A stretch of 64,000 nt of DNA. Source: Vespa crabro (Eukaryota > Arthropoda > Insecta > Hymenoptera > Vespidae). Location: positions 7,924,616 through 7,988,615 of the forward strand of contig NC_060959.1 in NCBI RefSeq assembly GCF_910589235.1. The letters run 5' to 3'. The notes beneath the pieces are model-generated. The model searched no databases. It was not told the origin of the DNA and was given only the letters and a program-made list of their open reading frames with translations. A program made the position numbers and the translations under genes. Shown piece after piece: positions 1 to 14,881 of the stretch. Numbering within the stretch: position 1 is the first letter of the stretch; each line of letters starts with the position of its first letter.

Positions 1-516
1 AAGCCCTGTTGGACGGGTTGTTGCGATGGTTGTTGTTGTTGTTGTTGCTGTTGTTGTTGTTGTTGTTGTTGCTGCTGCTGCTGTTGCTGCTGCTGCTGTT
101 GCGTAGGAGGAGCGTGCTGAGCAAGGGGTGCCGGTCGCGACGGAGACCCACCCAGTGCCATGCGAATACTGTCATTTAGATCATCGAATGCACTCTTGCT
201 CGGGGCTGCATTGGCGGCAGTTGAAGCAGGCCCCGAGGCTGGCCTACCAGGTGATGCTCCGCTAACAGCTGGAGACAATGCACGTGGTGTACCATTGGTA
301 GCTGTCGCGGGAGGCGGTGGTCTGGGAGGCGGCGTGGCAGTGGACTTGCCAGAGGTAAGAGCCGTCGAGGGCGCAACGGCCGACGGTACTTGTGCACCGC
401 CGGCCGCGACGTCCCCAGAGCTCCCATCTGCGGCCTTGAGCATTGCAGAGTCGCCCCCAAAGAGATCTGCCTGACCGCCGGCACTGAAGAGGTCTCCGCC
501 GCTTTGTGATGCCGCC

Positions 517-549
<33 letters not shown>

Positions 550-1399
550 TGAGCTTCGCCAACGTTACTACCGGCAGTAACGCCGCTTTGATCGAACAGC
601 CCTAGAGCAGCGGCTGCATTGCTAGCTTGGGAAGCGGCGGTTGGGAAGTCGGACATAAAGGGATTAGGTACGGATCCGGCTGTTCCTGGGGCACCAGCTT
701 GCGCAGAAAGTTATTAATGTGCGTGGATTAATTTTAGGTTCTACGAGAATAATTCGAAAAGATCCTTGCGATTATCGCACTGCTTCTCTCGAGAGATGCG
801 CCAGTATTAAAGCCATAAGTCTTTCATCTATTAATTAAGATTAATAATGATTGCGATGATTTCTTGATGATGTTTCATTATGATTATTGTGTATGGTGTA
901 ACGAATGCTCCACTATTTAACATGTTCCTCGGTGTTTGTTAGTATAGCAGTTAAAACAATTAAGACGATTCTTAGATACTTGCGCATCGCTGCTTCGGCT
1001 TGTTAGTATATAGCAAATCTTCTACTATCGTTTAAATCCTTGTTAGATTATCGAAAACATGACATTTCATATATACTATATAATAACTACACAACTACAT
1101 CTTAAACGTTTGCAACAAATGCATCAAACAGTCTACGAAAACACAACATTCGCTAATTTAATAAGAATTCAGCCTCATCGAATCCTTAATATTGCAAATA
1201 TATCTAATTTAGATCTGTAGAGTCTTCGAAAATTTTATTTTGAAAAATGCATCTCTTACAAAATTAATTTTTATATGACTGCATAAATAAATGAATAAAG
1301 TTAAATGTTTATGCGAAGGTATTCTATAGGTCTGAGATATTATACGACAAATTTAGAACATCGAGCAGATAAAGTGTTCTTATTAACATCACAGTGTTT

Positions 1400-1432
<33 letters not shown>

Positions 1433-1842
1433 ATGTGCGTAAATTGTATAAATCCAAGATAATATGTCAACTTTGAAATAATGTAATCTGTGTAAGTGTG
1501 TATTACAAATGATCGTACAAACCAGGCAAAAAGATTTTCTGTGCCAAAAGAACGATATTTATAATAAAAAGAAAATAGAGAATGTAAAATATAAAAATTT
1601 ACTGCGATAATGACTTTTTAACGCCTTATTATTATCTAATTAAATGAAAATTAAATACTTACTTGACTGTTGATCCTGATTTCCAAAAACAGAGGAAAAG
1701 CTATTATCTGTAACAAAGTTATTATTTGCTGGTGTCGCTGCAAAACCTAAAAAACCAAAAGCAAAGAAAAAATCATAGGAAAATAGAAAAATAAAGAAAA
1801 GAACTAAAAAAAAATAAGAAACAAAAAAATTATATACATACA

Positions 1843-1876
<34 letters not shown>

Positions 1877-2050
1877 AAATTAAGCGAATGTTGCATTTAC
1901 CATTACCGTTGGTCATCCACATATTATTTTGTACTTGTGCAGACTGTGCAGGTGGTGCTTGTTGTGGCGCGCCAAACATATCTGCGAAAGGATTTCCTGC
2001 CAGTTGTAGCAAATCGTCGGATGCTTTTTGTGGCTAAAATATCATAAAAC

Positions 2051-2087
<37 letters not shown>

Positions 2088-3228
2088 TAAATATTAATTT
2101 ATATAGTACTAATCATAAAAACCTTTTTGAAATACACGTATATATCTATACGACATATATATACATATATCGTTTGCCATATTAATTTTATAATGAATTA
2201 TTAATATAATTTTTGAAAATATTATTCGATAATAATATACATATAATATAAACAATTAGAGTTATTAACATTTGATATACATTAAAATTAAACGAACAAA
2301 TTTGTAAGTGATCCATGAAAAAAAGAAAATAATAAATAGGCTCACACATCTTGCCATGCTGTAGCAATTAATTACGGTAAACGTATGCAATGTTAACTCA
2401 AAAAAAAAAAAAATATATCCTGTAAAAAATATCATGGATGAACACGAGCAATAATTATTACGAATTATAGAAAAACAAGGACTAATAAGACTAAAGAGAC
2501 TTAAGTCAAACAAAAATTTCTTAGAAACTCGAATCCAGGATATAAAAACTGTGTGACTGTGATTCCTAATGTTGCATCTGCCGTCATGATTGTGCTCTTA
2601 GCATGTATGTATGTAGATATCTAAGATTATTATTGATTTTGATGTAAAAGTTTCGAAATTGCCTCGTAAATAATAGAAATATAAAATATATCATGTTGCA
2701 TATTTAAAATATGCAATTACCTGACTATCCGTTGATGGTGCTGCACTAAATAGATCAACTATTGGTTGATTGGCATTGTTGGTAGGTGAACTCAAGAAAG
2801 GATTTGTACTTGGACCACCTGGGGGCGATTGCACTTTTGCCTAAATTAGAAAAATGCAATTGCATATAAGTTTATTTTGTAAACACTTTTGCAATTACCA
2901 CAAAAGCATAAACGCAAAAACACGAAATAAGAAGACTCTGGAGTTTACCAATTAAAGTGGGTAATTTAATATGTATTTAATGACATGTATAGCTATAAAA
3001 AGATTACCTTGTACTGATTCAAAGCTGATTCCTCTTCCGCAAGAGCTTGTTGCCTCAATGCTTCATCGATATGTCCATTTCCAGTATGATCGAGCCGTGC
3101 GTTACTAGCTGCCGTTCCAAATGCGGTACTGGTGGAAGACAGGGCGGACACTCCCGACTTTATATTCGTTCTATTGCTGCTTGGATAATGATAAGGTCGT
3201 GGGGATTGTGTGTAATTGGGAAAAAGTA

Positions 3229-3279
<51 letters not shown>

Positions 3280-4400
3280 CATACATACATATATAAATAT
3301 ATATATATATATATATATGGAAAAGAGAAGGAGGAGATTTTGTTTTAGCACAAATAAATGTGATGAAAGGAATAAAAGGGAGAGTTGATAATAGAAAATA
3401 AAGGAGAAGACAAACAAAAAACAAAGAAGAGTAGTGTAGTACGTATAAATGCGACAGTGCCTAGAAAAAAATTAAGTAATTGTGTGCACCTCATACTTTA
3501 AATAGCTTTTAAAAACTTACACATGCATTTATTTAATTATTATTCTCTACGAGAAAGTCTGATAAATGAGAGAAATTCTGTACTATATATAAAACGATTC
3601 ATAATAAGCTACGTATTATGCATCGTAGAAGCGTGTACATCACGAACGCATCCATAATACGCTACACACGACGGTATTTACATTACCAAGCATACATAAC
3701 TTTAGATAAATACATGTGCTGTAATATCATTTTACATGTCACATAGATAGTCAGACTATTATATATAAACATTTAATATCAATATCTATTTTACATTATT
3801 AACTAGTTCTTTCAAATAATATACGATATCATAAATTATATTTATTTATTTATTAATCAAATCTTATTTCAATGACTCTTATTTATATTATCATATTATT
3901 CTATATATATAAATATGTTCTCATTATTTTAATAGTATTACTATAGAAATATCAATATATATTTATTTGTTACTTTTTTTTTTTCTTACATTGAAAGTAT
4001 AAGATAAAGAAATCTTTTCAATTATTATTCTCTCAATGATTAATAAGATACAATCTAAGCAATAGATGAAAGAATCCATATTCAATAACATAATTTTATT
4101 TACGTTTGCCATTTGAAAATATTGAAAATTACATTAAGGCTCTGGCCAGTCAAATCGTCCTTTTACTCCAATTATAATATCTTTTTCAGCACATATATCA
4201 TCTCTTACACGAGATGTATAAAATATTACATAAAAAGCAAAATAAAACAAGAAAAGCCGAATATAATATTTTACATTTGCATAGACTATCAAAATGTGAT
4301 TTTAATATGCAAATGAGTATGTACAAATCGTAAACAAAATACAAAAAAGAAAGAAAAAATTATATTTATATAAATTATCCAACCTTTTGAGCCATTATCA

Positions 4401-4432
<32 letters not shown>

Positions 4433-5817
4433 AATCAATAAATATATGGAAATATTTATATAAAAAAATATTTTAATCGATGCGATGTTATGACTATTAT
4501 TTAGAATAAAATTTTCACAACAATCGAAATATTTACAGAGAGAGAGAGAGAGATGTTATGATAGAGAGATAAAGGCTCCAAAGGTTAAATCACGTTTCTA
4601 TTACCTCATAACTAAAAAGCATGTAAGCAAAATTAAACAGAGAGAAAAATTTCCTTTTATGTATAAGTATTAAATAAATATGAGCCGTGTCACATGTCCA
4701 ATTGATCTACAAATAAATTAACGATAGTTACAAAGAGGTTTATGTTTGAGAAAACGAAAAAAAAAAAGGAGCAGACAGAGATGTTTGTAATTAAGTTGTT
4801 TTGTAGGATTTAATTGTGATATGACCGATGGTGAACAGCCATTCGAAATTACCGAATGACTGGACCAAAGCCGTAAAGTAATGACAAATGACAGGAAATA
4901 ATGATTTTGATTTTCTTGGGCAATAATTCTATAAATTAAATAATTTTCCTATATGATTTTCATAACGTTAAAAAAAAAAATTTTTTTTTTTTGTTTCTAT
5001 TTTAAACATTTTTACTTATCATTCTTCGTATCCGTTCAAACTGATACATTAGGAACAATTCATTATGCAATAAAATGAAAATTATTGCAAGCTTAATGAA
5101 AATATTGGAAGAAGATCTCATTATTTACTAATTTATTAATAAAAATTAAATATAATGCCAGCTTGATACGTTAAAAATAAATATTTCTCTCTATTTTCTC
5201 TTCTTCCATTTACCTTGTTTATTATTATTATTATTTTTTTTTTTTTTTTTTTTTTTTTTTGTAAATAAATCAATATACGAAGAAAGCTGGCATACCTTGC
5301 TGACTGCGTTGGCGTATTTGCAGCAGAGCCCTTTTTCCCTTCTAATGATGCAAGATGCTGTTCCAACGCATCTAACAAGCTACTTGGTGCCTATAAAAAT
5401 ACTTTTCATTTCAGTATTCAAATTTTCGTTAATAAAGATATATTATTATAGCAAAGAAAAATATAACTTTTTAAAAAATTTGTAATTTTTAAAAACATTA
5501 CCTTTGTTAAATCCGGTATATCGCCTTTATCGATACCAACATCCTATTAAAAAAAAAAAAAAAGAGTTCCATTAATTAAATCCACATGTAAAATTACAAA
5601 TGTAAAATTCATTGAAAAGAATTACAAATATAAATTACCTCTGCTACTTTTAAGAAGTCACCAACCCTATCCATTCTTATGAGAAACTTTTTATACAATT
5701 CCAAAGCATCTCGACATTGTTTCTTATTCATGTCAAAATACTTCTCTGTAAATAATAAAAGGAGATAATATATAAAAATTATATATTACTTTAATAATCA
5801 CGAATTTTTTCTTTTTT

Positions 5818-5881
<64 letters not shown>

Positions 5882-8797
5882 CCTAAGAGGTTAATAATTC
5901 CATCATTATAACAGGCAAACAAACGTATGAGGTCTCGGAATAGAAGCATAAATGCCATGTTTATAACACCATTTGTAAGATCGTTTGCTGTACAATCAAA
6001 TTCGAGTAGTGCGTCTAATTGTGATTGTAGGACAGGCAAAGTTTTTAATAATTTTTCTGCATTCATAGTACGCAACGTGCCATCTTCTTTTCTAAAAAGA
6101 AAAAAAAAGAAAAAACAAAAACAAAAATAACATTAACTTCGTATTACATTTAAATACATAGATTTATAATATATCAAATAATAGTTTCATCTTACCCTCT
6201 TTTTACTTTGCAGAAATCAAATGCCACCGTCCTGTATGAAAGAGCCTTCTCGTTCAAGTATTTGGCATATCGTCTGATAAACGGTGACATGTCGTAACCT
6301 AACGAACAATAAAGATAAAAAGAATATATTAATTATCATAATATTTTCATTAATAAAATTACCATTGATATTGATTAGACCCATTGATTAGAACGATTGA
6401 TTAGAAAATATTGTAAGAACAGTTTTGATCTTGACAACGAAACTATTAAGAATACAGAATCAATAGAAATAAAAATGCATAACATTCAAAACATTTATAA
6501 TATAGATCATACGCTGTATGGCATAATACAGGATGAACTAAAAATTGTTAAATGACTTTAAAAATTAATTACTCTTTTCCGAGATTTTTTAAAATTTCTA
6601 TTTTTACGATTCAGAAAAAAAAAAAGAAAAATTATACCAAGAGAAGTTTCGAAAAATAGTAAAGCATTTAAAAAAATTTCTTTTTAACTTAGAAACTTTT
6701 GGCCCAGCCTGTATATATCTAATGAGTATTATTTATAATATTGATAAATTATATAAACGAAAAAAAAGGCATTGTAAGTATAAAGGAAATCGACTTACCG
6801 ACGCGTGCTCCTGCTGTGCTCAAACAGAGATAAAATTAATCCAAGTTAGTAAATCATAGAAGAGAAGAAAGATGCCAGATACATGGAAAACAGAAAGATT
6901 GATTTTGCCCATATAGATCTGTAGTTGTTTTCAATGCTAGGAAGCTAGGAAGTTAGTTTGAAAGTGTTATTAAACAATATAGGGACAGAAAGCAGTAGAT
7001 ACGAACGTATATAAATAGCCATGTTTTCCCATGCATTTTTCTGCATATACGTGTTTTTATGCGTAGTGCGAGTCGGTATATCGGGCATAAAGAAAATTTA
7101 AAAGAAATCCTCTTTTTTACAGTTTTCAATAAGGAAGATAAGAATTTGCAATGTAAATTTATTAAAGCAATAAATACCATTTTATCATTGTACCTCATGC
7201 ATACTCAGATACATATATAGATATGTATAATAATAAATAAATACTTTTGTCTGGCAAGCGAATGAACGAACGAACGTACGAACGAAAAAACAAACTGATA
7301 AATACAAATAATTACTTTTACCTCACAAGAATTTGCAATAATATACGCAGTAAATGAATAATTATTATTCAAGATATACATATAACAATAATCTTGTTGA
7401 CACGTCCTTTACGAAAGGAATTAATTAATCAAAAATTTAAAGAAATTTATTTAGTATATTCTTCGGCAATCGTTATCGACAAGTAATAAACAATACGATG
7501 ATTGCGCCAGAATTTATTTTACGAATTTATTATCAACAATTATTTTTACCGGCATTGCAAAACAACTTTTGATTTTTTTATTATTTCTATTAGTATCGGA
7601 GAGTACGGTACGATAATAAAAAAGAAAAGAAAAGTAAAGAAAAGGAAAAGACAAAGAAAAATCGAATCGATAGAAATAAAATGTTAAAAATTATGGTCGA
7701 CCATCATTCATCCTCAGAACCCTTTTCTTCGCTCACCTTGTACTCCACTTTTATCGAGGAAATTGCTGAGCTGAAACGTGCTGTTGCTCGACGCCAAGTA
7801 TTGTGTAAACCTCTGGAAAACAAAGGAGTTCATTAATTTCAACGTAATGTAAACGAATAAACATTAAATATTTGAAATAAGTATATTTACCTCGTTGCCA
7901 TAACAAAGCATATGATGCACCGTTATAAGAGCTTTAAAAACGACCGTCCAATTCGTATTTTGGGATCGTTCTATCAAAAGATTAGCAAGTTGTGGTATCG
8001 AAACGTTTGGCTCGTTCGTACAATGAATGAGATCTGTAATATAATAGAAAAATATTTTAATGAAGAAACATATTCTTTCGAACTGATAAATATATTTTCG
8101 ATATTTCAAGGAATTTATATGAAAAGATAAATCAAAATTGTCAAAGGAAAACTATCGCATAAGTTTACGTAATGTAAAATGTCAGATCAGACGACGTCAA
8201 TATCAATTTTGTCCGATCAATCCAGAATGATCGTTTAAGGTTCGAAAGGCTGAAAATCTATACGTCAATCTTGTCGATTGGCAGAAGTAATCTCATCAAG
8301 TACGATCCCGAATCAGGGAGGTCAAGGACCGGAACCAGTGCAATGTCTCCCTGATGCACAGATAACGATCAATGATCCACATCCCTAGTTGTCCTAAAGA
8401 TAGAGCTCGTTAAATGCTCGAGAGAACGAAGAGAAAGAAAAAATACTATCTCCCCTCTTCTCCTAGCCCATCTCGTGCGTCGCCCATCCAACCCACCTCC
8501 CTTTCTCTTTCTCTCTCTTTCTCTCTCTCTCTCTCTTTCATCTCATTTTAAGAGATTACCTTTTAAACTGATCAAAATGTCGATCGATCTTCAAAGCATT
8601 TGTTTGCTTTGTCAACTACGTAACTTTTTACAAAGATTACTTGATAAAATAGTATCTTATAATTATCACGATTTATCATGTAAGTATATGTAAATATATA
8701 TAAATATATGTATAAGTATACGTAAAATATACGTTGTACGTAGTACAAATGGGAAGATTGTACAACTTTATAGAGATCAAAGATTGATCATGTACTG

Positions 8798-8847
<50 letters not shown>

Positions 8848-9000
8848 TTACATGGGTGTATCAAATTTGGTATTTTTAACAACCAAAAGAAGTAGAGTAG
8901 GACAATGATAGGTATGGTCTTTAAGTATTGATCGTAACGACGAAGCCAAGCTGCTTCTTGGCTTGTACATATACATACGTGTAATATATATGTTGTATGT

Positions 9001-9031
<31 letters not shown>

Positions 9032-9807
9032 CACGCGCGCGCATGTACACATATATATAGATAAAATCGTTAAAGCTTTGGAAAAGAGGCAAAGGAAATC
9101 TTGAATGAATGATTCATAAAAACATAAAGAATTACGTTATTAAGGTAAACGCTTCTTATTTTCTCATTTCTATGTGAAATGCTAGCATATACATAACCAA
9201 CGTTTGTACGTAATGTAACATTCTTATCAATATTAAGACAAACGTAGAGCTATCACGTAAAAGTTCATAAAAAAAAAAAAAAAAAAAAAAACTTTTACAT
9301 TAATACTTTCATTTATACGAGAATAATAAGTCCTACATATTTATGCTATTGCAAATGACTGATTCAGTGAATACATACATACATACATATATACGTACAT
9401 ACATACATACATACATACATACATACGTTATGTAAGACTCATTTTCGCGTAAGTGTGACACTAAAAGCAAATCGACTTAATAATAATTATCTTTAACGTT
9501 ATTATATACATAGGAAAAAAAAATGAAGAAGAGGTATTATCATCGATACATGAGAATTAAATTGTCGATCAACTTTACGAACGACAATTTGATTTTGTCG
9601 ATCGATTTTACGAACGAAAAAAGAAATTCTCTCTTGCTCTTTCTCTTACTTCAATAATCATTATTTCCATTGTGATAGACATAAAAAAGAAAGAAAAAGA
9701 AAAGATAAATATCATTGACACATATAAAATCTAATTATCATTAAATTTTACGAACGAACGAACAGAACAAATACTTCCTTTCTTTCTCTGTCACACATAC
9801 ACTACCC

Positions 9808-9847
<40 letters not shown>

Positions 9848-9927
9848 TTCTCTCCTTCATCTCTTTTGACACAGAAATGTGGACATCTTAATAATCTTAA
9901 AAAAGAAAAAAAAAGAAAAAACAAGAA

Positions 9928-9959
<32 letters not shown>

Positions 9960-12900
9960 AAAACAAAACATGCGACCTACGACCGTATGTACGAAGTAAT
10001 GCGATGTGATGCACACGCGGGTGTCTGTCTTTAAAGATTGAGTGACCGTCGTCTTTCTAAAGTAACGTGTACTTGACCTTGACAGCTTTCCTGTTCTAAT
10101 TATACACCCCCGCGCATGTATGGACGGCGGCTAATTTGGTTTTACTACTGGCATCGCTCCAACGCTTCAACGCACATAAGCGCTGCTACGCTCTTCCATC
10201 GGACGCATTTCTCTCTTAGAGAGAACGCATGTGTTAAATGTGTCAACTCTCGTTCCTTTCGAATTAAAGAGAAAAAAGGGAGGGGGAAAGAGTGAGGGGG
10301 AGAAGGATGGAGAGAGAGAGAGAGAGAGAGGAAGAGAAGAACCGATTTACTTTCCTGATTCTTGTTTACCTTCGAGACGCAACTACCTAAAGGAGAAAAC
10401 GTTGATTCCTCACCATTTTTGTTAATAAAAAGAGAGGGAGAGAAAGAGAGAAACAGACAGACAGAGATAGATAGATAGAACAGAAAACGTCGATTAATTT
10501 TCATTTGACTTGTCTCGTATAAGTAACATGATAACGATTTTACTTCGACAATTTAAATTGCTCGATTCTAGGATTAATGGGGAAAAAAAAGAAAAGAAAA
10601 AAGTAAAGGGATTTTATAGTCGTAACAAAAATAAACTAAACAATATGGCGTCCTTTGATAGATAAAAAAAAAAAAAAAGAAACCAAATTTATTAATATCT
10701 TCACTCTATATTAAAGTAATCACACGTCGATTTATATTATACGTACGATTATTACTTAGTTCCTTCAACTTTCATTCTCCTATATAACTTTCTTTCCAAT
10801 TATCAAAAAAAAAAAAAAAAAAAAAAAAACACTTTTTTTTGTTTTTTTACGAGTCGATATAACTCTGAACACAGAAGTATACATTAAATATACGCTTTCT
10901 ATGATCTGCACTTTCAAAGCAAATATCAAAGACACGTGTGACACGTACGTAATCATCCGTTAGGGAAGTGTAAGTAATGAAATTCAAATTTTACCGATTA
11001 CTTATATACTTTGCTACGATTTGATTCGATTCGATTCAATTCAATTCAATTCAATTCGATTCGATTCGATTCGATTCGATTCGATTGAAGAGAAGAAGAA
11101 AAAAAAATGAATATTAAAATATATATATCGCCGAATGTAAAAGAAAGAACGTTTTCAATGTGAATGAGAAAGAACGGTCTCAATATAAACGATTAATTCT
11201 CATCGAGAGACGCAAAGAGAGAAAGAGAGAGAGTACCCAAGTACCTAAGTAGTGATATTATAAATTCTATATCGAAATCTTTTTTCTTTAAACGATCTTT
11301 CCTTGGAATTAATTTGATGAAATCATATGCAAAAAATTAAAATACGTTTCTCTCGAATAATTTATTCCTTGAAGCAACCAAACTCGATCGTAAAACGTCA
11401 TTAAGTTTCTCAAATGCAAATATGATCACTATTATCGGTATAAAAAGCGAATTTTTTCTTTTTTCTCTTTTTCATCTTTCTTTTTTACAGTTTTTTCATC
11501 TCTGTTGTTGTTTCTTTTTCCTTCGTCTTTTTTTTTTTTTATTTTTATTTTTATTTCATTTTATTTTTATTTTATTTCTCATCGTTTCATATCATTAATA
11601 ATTTGTCTTCCACGTGACGTAACAAATTAATCGATGAATTAAATCGAAATACATAATTTAAAACTTTCGAAATAATGTCAAATTTATAAATATATAAAAT
11701 TTCTTTATCATTCTCGTATCTCATTCAGCTCAATGAGAATAAGAATCGTAGATGACGTGGTGAGGTTGACTCTTACTTAGAAAATATATACATACATATC
11801 TTGCTTATCGGTTCACGCGATCTTTCTTTCGAAACTTCTCGATTCATACGATAAAAACGCTCGTTTACTCAATGATCCAGCTAAAATATCGATCGAAAAC
11901 AAAACAAAAAGAACTAACGTATTTATACGTTAAGCCTTTTTTTTTTTTTTTACATAAAACAAGTATCAATTATTTTACATTTATAATAGGTTCTATAAAT
12001 ATAAGGGGAGAGAAAAAAAAGGAAGGAAATAAAAAAGAAAAAAGAAAAGAAAATTCATACATTAATAACACAATCTTTAAAGAAAGAGAGAGATATATAT
12101 ATAATATATCTAATATTATTATTTTCATACGAAAAATAAATAAATAAATAAATATCTCAAGTAAAAGAAAATTTAGAGCATAGACAAGAAATCAAAACTT
12201 GAAGCAATTCGATAGATCATTCTCCTCGAGGATTCTTCTCGTAAATTTAATTTTTATTAATTTTTATTTTTAAGAAGGAACGCTAATAACGAATGTTTAT
12301 CTCCTTGTAGAAAAAAGAAAAAAAAAAGAAAAAAAAAAGAAAAAAAAAAGGATGAATAAAGGGACGAAACAGTGAAAGAATGGCGGCTCGATCAAAACAG
12401 ATGTTTCTTTCTCTCTTTCTCTCTCTCTCTCTCTCTTTTAAGGAGTCCAGTATAGTTTGCTTTTTGGCCTTTAACGCAAGATCAGCGAAAGGGTATAGGT
12501 CAAATAAGAAAACGTGCCGATGTCATTCACCTACTCGGCTTTAACAACACACGAAAGAAAGACTGTGTACCTCATTACTCGTAATCGTGCGAAGCGTGCC
12601 GTGAGATCGTGGCCGTTCAATTCTTATCGAAGAGGGAGAAGAAGAGCGAGGAAAAAAGGAGGACCAACAACAAATATGATTTACGTATTTGTAAATGAGG
12701 GCAAGAGGATGGGAGGGAGAAAAAAAGAAACTATGTGTATTTCTATATACTTTTCGCACATCCTTTAACGTATACGCATAATATAATATATATACTCCTG
12801 CATACTTTTTTCACGCTCACTTGCATTCATATTATCTATATCTATCTTTTTTTATTTTCTTCGTTCTTCTTTTTTCTCGCTTTCTTTCTTTTTTCCATCT

Positions 12901-13049
12901 TTCATTTCAATTACGATAATACGTTTACCCTCGTTCCTAATGCCACCTTATAAGATCATTATGACTATATAGAAACAGCCCGTATAAAGCGATTGGTTCG
13001 ATATGGCATGAAATAAAAAAAAAAGAAATTACACGATAAGAAAAAAAAG

Positions 13050-13107
<58 letters not shown>

Positions 13108-14608
13108 ATGTATGTATGTATGTATGTAGCACCGTTGAAATTGGAATTCGGTACTACGCGAATCGAAATTTGAATTTAGCGCCACTTCGTCGAAGAGTAA
13201 ATTTAAAATGCGTAAAAACATGGCGCAAATTACGAAGACAACAACAATTCGTTTTACCGACCTTCACGCTGATCCTTATAATTACCGATGAACGGAAAAA
13301 AATATATATGTTATATTAATATAAATTAACGTACATGTAAAAAAAAAAAAGAAAAATATATTAAAAGAAAACAAAATGTAAGAGAGAGAGGGGAGGGAGA
13401 GAGAGAGAGAAAGAGAAAGAGAGATGAAAGAGAAAGTTTCCCCTCACTGATTTATTATCGACGTTGACTCATTACAAAAAGGGTAAGTTCTATGAAAAGT
13501 CATACTTTTTTTTTCCTCGTGTTTCAATTTTTGATTGGCGTTATCGCGCCTTCGAAGAATTTTATCATTTACGCCCCCGTCCAAGTCTGGAGATATACAT
13601 ACGTGCACACACAGTTGGGAGACCGGTAACGGTCAGTACGGACACGCGCCGTCGCTTTTATGATAATGAGCATCGTTTTCATGCAAGCTCACCAAAGGTC
13701 TATATATACATACACACGCGCACGTATCCATTATATTTCTCTTTTTGTATTTACTTACTTTCGCTCTCGATGAAGTTATATCACTTATCTGCCGACCGGG
13801 GAAACAATATGCATTTTTGCAACATTATCGAAACTTTCAAGTTATCGAAGCGTTATAACAGGCGTGTTACGAACTATCATTGAAAATAAGCAGATTTATT
13901 TTCATAAATTGACACCCAGGAATCCCAGGAAAAATTAAGGTTCTAATCGTAATGAGACGCTAATAATATGTACTAATAATAATAATAGCTTTTGGTTTGC
14001 TCGAAACTACATATAGATAGTTGTACTGACAAATCAAACGATTCTAAAGTCTCTTCAATATTTTCTTTTCTCTTTCTGTATTCTTCGTAGAACGAACGGT
14101 TGGACACGATCGTCTCTTTCGAATTTTAACGATTCGAGAATTATCTATATAGAATTTTTTTTCATCGTACATGACACGACTGATTGATTCGACATGAGAA
14201 TAATACAATCTTTTCTACATATTTATATATTCTCTTTTCTTTTTCTTTTTTTTTTTTTAAAGATATTTATAACACAATACATCGTAAGAAAATAAAGTAA
14301 AATTAAAATCGAGAGACTCAAAACAATTAAATACTTTCAATGAAGTATGACTCTTACAATTAGAACTTGAACGAAGATAACCTATATTTTATGAAAATTT
14401 AATCGAATAAGGGCGTATCCCGTGATAAAATAATTCTCGTTTCTACGAATCATTTGTTCTTCAATATTCACCGTATGCGAATATATTCTAAATTTATAAA
14501 CTTTATGAAAGGATCGTTTTTCTTGATTTTCCGGAAAATTAATTCTAATTTGTACGAGAATAGCGAAAGGATACGCACGAGAGAACGTGTAAACCATATA
14601 AGAGACTG

Positions 14609-14700
<92 letters not shown>

Positions 14701-14843
14701 TCTCTAAGGGTACTTTATATTTATGAGCTTAAATGAATAAGTCTACTTCTCAAGTTTACTTCTTGACATTTCATTACCCATTTCATTTAATTATCTCACT
14801 TAAATCAAAAATATAAAATAATTTAATGAACTTCCCATGATAT

Positions 14844-14881
<38 letters not shown>

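Noticed and set aside
160..562. Open frames on both strands over the first 600 bases
   Set aside because: The real coding frame on the minus strand is the lap tail (PNPFMSDFP..., FDDLNDSIRMALGG); the others are shadows of its GC-rich codons and repeats.
11019..11086. Regular repeat array as a CRISPR-like structure
   Set aside because: Units are 5 bp in direct tandem without spacers, in a eukaryotic intron; a plain microsatellite.
13464..13883. 139-codon open frame in lap intron 1 (+)
   Set aside because: No recognisable family, and it starts in simple sequence and ends arbitrarily; it is antisense to the lap intron. Probably chance in a GC-richer patch.
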